64,000 nucleotides of DNA, from positions 68,796-132,795 of the forward strand of contig JADGJC010000001.1 in assembly GCA_027596075.1 (NCBI GenBank), in the 5' to 3' direction. Under the pieces are notes generated by a model. The model was given only the letters and a program-made list of their open reading frames with translations. It was not told the origin of the DNA and ran no database searches. This document shows, piece after piece, positions 57,417-64,000 of the stretch (position 1 is its first letter; the number at the start of each line of letters is the position of its first letter). The stretch comes from Rhizophlyctis rosea. Taxonomy: Eukaryota > Chytridiomycota > Chytridiomycetes > Rhizophlyctidales > Rhizophlyctidaceae. Made by a program: the position numbers and the translations under genes.

Positions 57417-58534
57417 ATGCTCTCAATACGGCCCGTCTCCAACTTCCTGCGCTCTTCTGCCCCCCTTTTCCGTTCACATCCTCAACTAAGGCAACCATGC
57501 CAGTCCTGCCAACCCACCATTCCCACCCTCCTCACTTCAAAAGCCACATTGACTACCCTCGCCAAAGGATTACACGCAAAGAACCTATCCCCAAATCCCA
57601 AAGCATGGCCGAAGGTAGGGTGCTCCTGTATGAGAGACTTTGCTGACGGAAACTGACCGTGCGAGCGCCTGCAACTCTACAGAAAAAAGTATATGGTCAC
57701 GGTGGTAAACACGGGAAGAAGGCCGGGCGTGGTGTAAAAGGGTGGAAGAAGTACCATGGGAAAGACCGTCCAAGTCCCGGGTATGAAGGTGGACAACCGG
57801 GTATCATCAAAGCCATCCCCTTCCTCGGTAAAGGACGTAAACGAGAGTGAGTGCTTTCGTCTTATTTATTTGTTCCACTCTGCCCCAGTTTGTTTACAAA
57901 TATCACGTTCATATTACGCAGAGGCGTACCCGTCTATTCATCTATCCATCTTGATACATTGCAATACCTGATCGATAAAGGTAGTTTGGATCCATCCAAA
58001 AAGATCGGTTTGAAAGAACTATGGGCGGCGAGAGCGTTTAGCAAACTGAACGATGGGACTGTGCTGCTGGCTAGGGTAGGACTTCCTGGGAATGCATTGG
58101 AAACACTGGTTCACGGGCGTTGATATTGATATAATCGCTTTTCAGGGTGCAGATTTTTTCACACATAAGATTGACATTGAAGTCTGTCGAGTCTCAGACG
58201 CCGCTGCAGCACATATTGAGAAGCTTGGGGGGAAGGTGACGACTGTATACTATGATTGGGAATCGATTGATGCGATCAAGCAGCCCGACCGATATGCCAT
58301 TCCCCCATCACACGTTCCTCTACCAACAAGAACGGCCGATATTGGTAAGTGGTTGAACAAGGGTGTATGTGATTTTGCGGATAGCGACTGATTTCGTGCC
58401 TTTCATCTTGTGCAGCCAAACTGATCGACCCGGCACGACGCGGTTTCTTGGCGCCAGCTGTGGAGGGAGCAGAGCCGAAGGATATCATTAAAAGGATTTT
58501 GGAAGCCACGAAACCAAAAACGCAATCTGCATAG
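57417..58534 (+). CDS. MRPL10: Mitochondrial ribosomal protein uL15m
   Basis: Large-subunit protein of the mitochondrial ribosome. Exons 57417-57614, 57683-57846, 57922-58075, 58146-58344 and 58416-58534 join in phase to 277 residues. An Arg/Ser-rich presequence occupies about the first 45 residues. L15 blocks are VYGHGGKHGKKAGRGVKGWK, YEGGQPGIIKAIPFLGKGRK and the later VSDAAAAHIEKLGGKVTTVY. The length and the C-terminal extension are typical of fungal mitochondrial uL15. All introns are GT-AG and short. Confidence 0.92.
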
Positions 58535-59068
58535 TTCTCCTTCGGGCACCGTCTGAATGCCAAACCAGATCTGTTATCCACCTTTTCCCTGTAAATTAAT
58601 ATACTATTTCAGAGTTCACGATGCCTTCACCGATTATGATTTCCCCCAAATGCAGCCAGCTGTCGACGCGAGCTGGGACCTGATGCGTGAGGGGTTCTGA
58701 AGCGGCCATGGTCTAGCTTGAACGCGGTTGTGGCTTCCGCAATATGCATCAAATCATACAGCGATCTTGCCCCATAATTCACGTCGGAGTTCTAGTTCAC
58801 TTCTGACTCCATTTGAAGTCCTCCCTCTTATTCGCCATAACATTCCCAGTGAAATTGACCATTCGTATTATATTATATTTAGAAGAAGCGGGTTAGTAAT
58901 CGAGCAATGGGTGTTAGGGCAGTGAGAAAGGTGGTGGGTGGTCGAGGAACAGCTGGCGTTGGTAGCGATATTGAAGGAAGTGTGCTGTGGCATGACATGT
59001 GAGTGACAACTTCTCCAGATTCCGTGCGTAGAGTGTTCAATCAGAAAATATCGCGGCATGTCCCAGAC
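58535..59068. other. Convergent 3' region
   Basis: 534 bases between the stops of two mitochondrial ribosomal protein genes. No gene is seen. Confidence 0.45.
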
Positions 59069-59452
59069 TCACCTCGTGGTATACCGCCTCAAACTAGCCG
59101 GCAACGTCCTCCCGTTCAACCTCTTCGCCGTCTTCCCGTTCGGTCTCGTCCTCTGTCCGTTCACCGGCCGCCCGTACTTATGTCTATCACCCCTCCAAGT
59201 CCCAATCCTAACCAAGTGCTCAATGTTATTGTTGACCTCTCTTCTCAACTCGGCCTCGATCTTCATCGTGTTGAGGAGCGTTGCGACTTCGGTGAGTTTG
59301 GTTTCGGGGAGGTGTGCCAGACGGCATTTTGGGTGGATTCGAAGTTTGTTGCAGATGTCTGACGCGGTTTTGCGGCCTACGCCGTAGATTTCTGTGAGAG
59401 CTATGGGGACAACTTTGTGGTCTGGGAGGTTTACGCCGAGGAGGTAGACCAT
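59069..59452 (-). CDS. SWS2: Mitochondrial ribosomal protein uS13m
   Basis: Small-subunit head protein of the mitochondrial ribosome. A single exon gives 127 residues from the ATG at 59452 (MVYLLGVNLPDHKVV), which matches the usual start of bacterial-type S13. Blocks: IALTEIYGVGRKTASDICNK, EVATLLNTMKIEAELRREVN, IGTWRGDRHKYGRPVNGQRT and a basic C-terminus. The frame is open for another 50 codons upstream to 59602; that part (TNTLSKPLPTKKRS) could be a presequence but is Ser/Lys-rich without clear helix. Confidence 0.9.
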   Translation of the reverse strand: MVYLLGVNLPDHKVVPIALTEIYGVGRKTASDICNKLRIHPKCRLAHLPETKLTEVATLLNTMKIEAELRREVNNNIEHLVRIGTWRGDRHKYGRPVNGQRTRPNGKTAKRLNGRTLPASLRRYTTR

Positions 59453-59806
59453 TGTGTTGAGTTTGGAGGGCGATCTTTTTTTTGTTGGCAATGGTTTTGA
59501 CAGAGTGTTTGTAGAGCGTTGGGGGAAAGGTGAAGATTGCGATTGTGAAGGGGCAGTCAAGAGCCATTGCTCAGCCACCGCCACTGGGTAAGCCACATTC
59601 ACCCGCAGTCAAAAGATCGTCAGCTCACAGGCTCGCGTCCAGATTTCTCTTCCATCACTCACATTCTCAATCTGCTCGTGGTCACACCAAAGCACGTTCT
59701 TGTCGGAAAGTGTCGACTTCTGTCCAACCCAAGTCCAGTACCTGGTCGCAAGGCCAGAGGCATCCTGCTAACTCGAGAGAGCAGGCATGCCCACTGCGGG
59801 CTGACG

Positions 59807-60103
59807 GCGCGGTTAAGTTTGTGCAAACAAACTGTGCTGGATGATGCTGAGGACATCGGTCACACTCGGCCGGTGCACAGTCCATCCTGACCTAAATCCA
59901 GTGCTCCACTATAGCCATACATTCTCTGCTGTATAGTACCCTAATCCGGGGGAAACTGTGGCTACGGCGGGACATGTGGGCTACGGCCATCACCATGTTC
60001 TTGTAGCTCGATACGGCGGGGTGGTTGTGTTTGCGATAGCAAACCGTGCTGGAGGATACTAAAGGATGGCCGCGCAAGTGGGTTCGATTCCCACCAAGGA
60101 CCA
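59807..60103 (+). repeat. Two related hairpin units; the second carries a tRNA-like T arm
   Basis: Copy 1 (about 59807-59870) and copy 2 (about 60011-60071) align through ACGGCG, a hairpin, and GTGCTGGA(T/G)GAT. The hairpins are GTTTGT-GCAA-ACAAAC and GTTTGC-GATA-GCAAAC, a paired compensatory change. After copy 2 comes a perfect T arm, GTGGGTTCGATTCCCAC. CAAGGAC after it can pair with GTTCTTG (59998-60004) as a 7-bp acceptor stem with one G-T. The roughly 105-base unit resembles a degenerate tRNA, but the central loop lacks the T expected at position 33. Confidence 0.45.
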
Positions 60104-61649
60104 TAACAGAATTGTGAGCCTCTTTTCCGTTTTCCTTGTGAGTTGGACCACGTCCACTTATTTTACACCTTGCACATGCTCGAGACCTGATCTGATCAGA
60201 TGATCATATAACAGATCAACGAAAGGCAACTCCTGCATCCTTGCCCGTCAGTCCTTTTGAGCTGACAACCTCAATGTTGCTTCCACTCTTGTGGAGGCTG
60301 TGCCGTATAGTATTTTCATATCCTAAGTCCTCTTGCTCACCGGAAATTGTTGGCACTGCGTTGGCATCGTGGGCACTGCCCAGTAGGTACTGCACCGGTC
60401 AGTGCACTAGCGCGCAACCTGGTGGGCCAATGAGAGGTTACCTCTCAATCATAATTGTGTCGCTCACTAAGTTTCATCGTCCAGATACCTATTATTCACG
60501 GTGACCGCCATCCGTCAGCGAAGCCGCGGACAGTCACGTCAGAATATAGATAGGCCTCATAGATAGTTGTATCATTCGGGGAACAAGGGCTTTGGAATGC
60601 GGGGCATGGGTGGGTGCGTACACCAGACAACAAGGTAAGTGAGGAAGAAAAGGCAATGACGATATACATAGGTCACACGTTCTTCTGGTGCGCTACCCGG
60701 TTTTTGCGCTACCGGGTTTCTGCTTCCGGTGATAACGACAACTCCGATTCAGCGCCCCTGCCTAACTCCACTGGTAGGGGTGTCTGGATGGACTCGGTCA
60801 GGAGGCCTTCCCTATTTGGGAGTAAGCCAGTCCGTGGGAAATCTAGTTTACTGTTTGAGCTTGATGATTCTCTGTTTTACTGTATCGGTCTTATGACAGC
60901 AAATGCGCTTCCATATATCGCACCATCTCCCTCACCCCATCCTCGAGAAGCCGTTTCTTTCATACCTTTTGTTTGGATCCTTCCCCAGCCGCAACTCATC
61001 CCCATTCAATTCGCACCTCCTGTGCAAATCATTCAACCTGCACCCCCACATCCACTCGTTCACTCAGGTCAAGAACCGCCCACCCTTTCCAAAAAAAAAT
61101 CTTGCACCGGCTCCATACCCACATGGACAACACCAAGCCAAGCGACCTTGAGTCTCCGTCACGAGGCGACAGAAGGATGGTCATCGGAGCAGGCAAATCT
61201 ACATCTTCGCACGGGCAACATCAGGCGCTGTTCCTGTAATCGTGGCATAGCCCTTATGATGTTGTCCAATGATGGGCCAGTACGTTGCTCTGGTTTGAAT
61301 AGCAAGATATCGATACTGGACGGAATGTCGTGTCAAGATGAGCTTCTATTCCACTTGCTGTGATGCACTTCCTTTTGAGCGCGAATTTCAAAATCCAGCA
61401 TGAAGGTAAAGTCGACAACGCCTCAAACTCAGTCGAAAGGGCGAATCGGCATCATCCTCCATCAAACTTGCGCGTGTCAGCCTATTCCTGACAAGATCCT
61501 ACGTCCCCTTGATGAGGGGAAGTTCAATGTCGGATTTTTTGACCTCAGTGGGATAGGTCTAATTGTATGTCGCAGCCATGTATGGACCCTGCTTTTGTCG
61601 TGAGACCATCTGGCTTCGGTTCCTTGCGGGATCACATCCATGCCAAAAG

Positions 61650-61700
61650 TACATGTACGAGAGGAGGGGTCGAATCCCTGCCGGGGTCGTGGGATGACGT
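61650..61700 (+). repeat. B-box-like fragment
   Basis: AGGGGTCGAATCCCTG resembles a tRNA T arm with one mismatch to the B-box consensus. No acceptor stem or A box was found. Confidence 0.25.
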
Positions 61701-61810
61701 GCATTGCGTTAAGCCCTGCAGTTTCTGGCACTGTAAGATCGATTCCTTGTCATCATAGCCAATTGATTGATGTATTTATGTACAAAAGCTCGAAGAATAT
61801 CGTCTCATCC

Positions 61811-63380
61811 CTACTCGGCCCCATCCTCCCACCACGATTTATGGCTTTCCAACAACACACGATCCTGTGCATCCAACCCTGCAGCATACATAACTTTCGA
61901 GCCCCCATTCTTCTTCACAGCCTTCACCTTTGGCTTCTCCTTCTCCCTCCTCCTCAACCTAGCATCAACAACCATCTTCCACAAAGCCAGATACAAAGTC
62001 TTCGCCTTCTTCTCCCCAACCTCCCCACTCTTCAAACATCGATTCATAAACTCCTCCTCGGACAATTTAGCTAACTGCAACCCAGCTTCGTCGTCGCGCA
62101 CCAGGATAGAGGGTAAGGTCTCTGCTGAGGTTCCCACTCGTGACTGGATCCAGGTTTTGCAGGTTTCATTAGTCCACGTGGTTGGGTCATCAGGATCCGG
62201 TTGGTGGGGTTGAGTAGGTGGCGGGATTTTGAGAGGTGCGACGTACTTCAATGTGTTGGCAGAATGCGATGCGTCGAGCAGATTGGGGGATACGTGAGCA
62301 ATGACGGCCGTGTGGCAGTGTCGAGGAGCGGAGAGCTCAAAGGCGTCTTTGAGGAGTAACGTCAGCTTCGATTGACGGTATGGGATGTGGATATGTGATT
62401 GCGATTGGGTGGATGCCAGAGCCCGAGAGCGGATGCAATCTTTAAGTGTCATGAGACTGCGATTGATCTCGCGAGTTTCTGCCAGCCGGTCTTTATCGTG
62501 GTTTTTGGAGTCACGGGTGGACTCGGAGCCGGCAAGGTCGAGAAGGAAGAGGGTGCCTTCCTTTATGGATGGTAGACGGGTGTTTTTGCACGTTAGGCGG
62601 TAAACAGCGTGGGAGCGGGAGGAGGTGTCGTTTTTGGCGGTTGTTGCTGTGGCGCGAAGGATGCTAGCTGCAGTAATGAGCTCCAGGTACTGTTCCTTTG
62701 TTGAAACAACATAGTCCTTGACTCTTGGGACTTCGACATTGCCAAATTTGTCTTCCAGGATTTTCAAGGGCTTTCGATCATCGAGTAAGTCACAAACGTC
62801 GTTGCCTAGTATCTCAAAAGCGGCCAACTTGAACTCGTAATGTCCTCCACGTTCTTCCGCAAGCTGGAATACATCCCTAGCTACCAACCCTTGCAATCCT
62901 GTCATGGTGTATGTCTTTCCGGATCCCGTCTGTCCATATGCAAAAACGGAACCCAGCCCTCCCCCCAGCACAAGAGGAATGAACCCCTGAATGGCAATAT
63001 GGTACACACGCTCCGTCCCATCTTCCGGACCGAAGCAACCGTCTCCTGCTGTAACCAGAGGGGAGATGCGAGGACCTTTCCAATTCATCTCAGGCTTGTA
63101 GAGTACCAGGGTTTCTCCATTAGCATATGCTGCATTGATCGCATCGAGAGAAAGCTCGTTGGAGAGGAGGGGCCGCGTCCGAAGGTAGACGGATATCTCT
63201 CGTGCGTCGTAAACAGCGGACGGAGCGTCGGGCAGCGTGGACTCAAGTTTAAGGACTTCGGACGATATCGCTTGGCGGAAAAACTCTGCCTAAAAATTAT
63301 ACATTAGGCATCCGTATGAGAAGCGAATGATACCGTAGATTTACATTTGAAGCAATCTGCTCAAAACTTGCTGAAGCCAT
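61811..63380 (-). CDS. Kinesin-13-like motor with a SAM-like C-terminus
   Basis: Exons 63380-63345 and 63289-61811 join in phase to 504 residues. The motor begins near residue 35 (ISVYLRTRPLLSNE). It has the P-loop GQTGSGKT at 131-138, switch I NDTSSRSH at 232-239, switch II DLAGSE at 263-268, and EINRSLMTLKDCIRSRA with PYRQSKLTLLLKDAF. The segment LLDDRKPLKILEDKFGNVEV and the short form resemble kinesin-13 (KIF2/KIF24), which depolymerises microtubule ends. The N-terminus is only about 35 residues before the motor, unlike KIF2. After the motor comes a SAM-like helical region (about 380-460), then a basic stretch. Kinesin-13 genes commonly go with flagella, fitting a zoosporic fungus. Confidence 0.85.
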
Positions 63381-64000
63381 TAAGACGATCCCACAACTGA
63401 GAGATGGAGTGGAAGGGGCCTAGGTGCCAAAGAACCTATTGGAGCGCTACGTAGCGAATGGGACAGGTAGATTAGACGTGGCTGTCGCTATCCTAGGGGA
63501 AAAGCTGATTGCTCAAATCTGGATCACCACTTTTTGGGTCGTTGAATTCAAGGCGTGGTGGCAGTGGCCGGTCGGCCGGAGATTTCGGTCCAGATGTCGG
63601 ACGAATTTGGCAAGGCCAAGTGAAGTTACCAACCTTTCCATCCCTGTAGGGATAAATGTAGCTTTGTCACCTTTCCAATACTAAGTTTGTTGCTTTCAAA
63701 AAGACTGCGTGGTCTGCCACACAATCGACGCGCAGTGCGACTGCTTTTATGACAAACTTTCCAACTGCTCCCGCCCTCCCTTTTTCAGGCTTGTGAGATT
63801 TGCAAAAACAATCGAATCGGTCCATCCTCTTTCCTCGTTTGGTCGATACTTTCGGTTTTTCGTAGGCGCGGCCGTTGTGGCATGATGATCGGAACATTTT
63901 GCATATTGTTCGTTTTGCTAGAGAATGATCAACCAGTGCGACTGCTTTTATGACAAACTTTCCAATCTTATCCATTTCACTCGAAATGACACAGAAAGGT
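63381..64000. other. Terminal intergenic region with direct repeats
   Basis: No gene is seen. A 32-base direct repeat is listed separately. Confidence 0.45.
63733..63965 (+). repeat. 32-base perfect direct repeat
   Basis: A 32-base sequence starting CAGTGCGACTGC and ending AACTTTCCAA occurs at 63733-63764 and 63934-63965, offset 201 bases. The sequence between is unrelated and non-coding. Confidence 0.75.

Larger units (their letters stand above)
59453..61810. other. Gene-poor region with tRNA-like and hairpin repeats
   Basis: About 2.3 kb without a supported protein gene. A 249-codon frame at 60614-61363 is open but has no features. Related hairpin units lie at 59807-59870 and 60011-60071, and B-box sequences at 60082 and 61670. 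Confidence 0.4.

Noticed and set aside
59807..60071. Self-cleaving ribozyme (hammerhead-like) in the hairpin repeats
   Set aside because: The hammerhead core (CTGATGA with GAAAC) is not present in the right arrangement.
60614..61363. Open frame of 249 codons on the plus strand
   Set aside because: No domain, start context or splice support. Composition shifts along the frame and it lies in a repeat-bearing region.
1..64000. CRISPR arrays, operons, rRNA genes
   Set aside because: None seen. The spliced eukaryotic genes make bacterial systems unlikely, and no rRNA core sequence was recognised.

Overview
The window reads as nuclear DNA of an early-diverging, probably zoosporic (chytrid-type) fungus. 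Genes carry many short GT-AG introns (mostly 50-75 bases). The set includes Erg28 of ergosterol synthesis, an AreA-type GATA factor, a GCR1-like DNA-binding protein, a secreted cysteine-rich protein of a fungal family, and a kinesin-13-like motor, a family missing from yeasts. The phylum is an inference. About 26 protein genes were assembled by hand from splice sites and checked for reading phase; none was compared with a database.

Layout. 0.5-3 kb: PheRS beta (FRS1). 3.5-4.3 kb: unknown gene. 5.7-7.9 kb: two-finger GATA factor, facing a secreted GDSL esterase (8.4-9.6 kb). 11.4-12.1 kb: acidic protein. 13.5-14.7 kb: Utp30-like nucleolar L1 protein. 16.5-18.8 kb: Sel1/F-box-like protein, diverging from a GCR1-like gene (19.4-20.8 kb). 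21.5-22.9 kb: secreted three-repeat cysteine-rich protein. 23.3-24.6 kb: a fusion of an unknown N-terminal domain, an RBX1-type RING and ubiquitin. 25.5-26.1 kb: ERG28, diverging from RPL30. 29.7-30.5 kb: unknown gene. 30.9-34.2 kb: DOMON/b561/b5/reductase fusion. 35.4-36.4 kb: F-box/ankyrin gene broken by a stop. 37-37.8 kb: POP7. 38-40.1 kb: F-box/WD40. 40.8-41.6 kb: ubiquitin-L40. 44.2-46.7 kb: MEF2. 46.8-47.7 kb: Tim17/22/23 family. 48-49.2 kb: AAGAB/Irc6-like. 49.3-50.1 kb: NXT1. 51.2-54.6 kb: three unknown genes. 55.4-57 kb: membrane-anchored M14 carboxypeptidase. 57.4-59.5 kb: two mitochondrial ribosomal proteins. 61.8-63.4 kb: kinesin.

Themes. Ubiquitin pathway: RBX1-ubiquitin fusion, F-box/WD40, other F-box-like genes, ubiquitin-L40. 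Mitochondrion: MEF2, uL15m, uS13m, Tim-family. RNA handling: Utp30-like, POP7, NXT1. The gaps of 1-2.5 kb hold no convincing genes but do hold duplications, tRNA-like fragments and one TA-flanked MITE. The strongest novelty candidates are the RBX1-ubiquitin fusion and the DOMON-b561-b5-reductase with an SH3-like insert. Exon boundaries are predictions.
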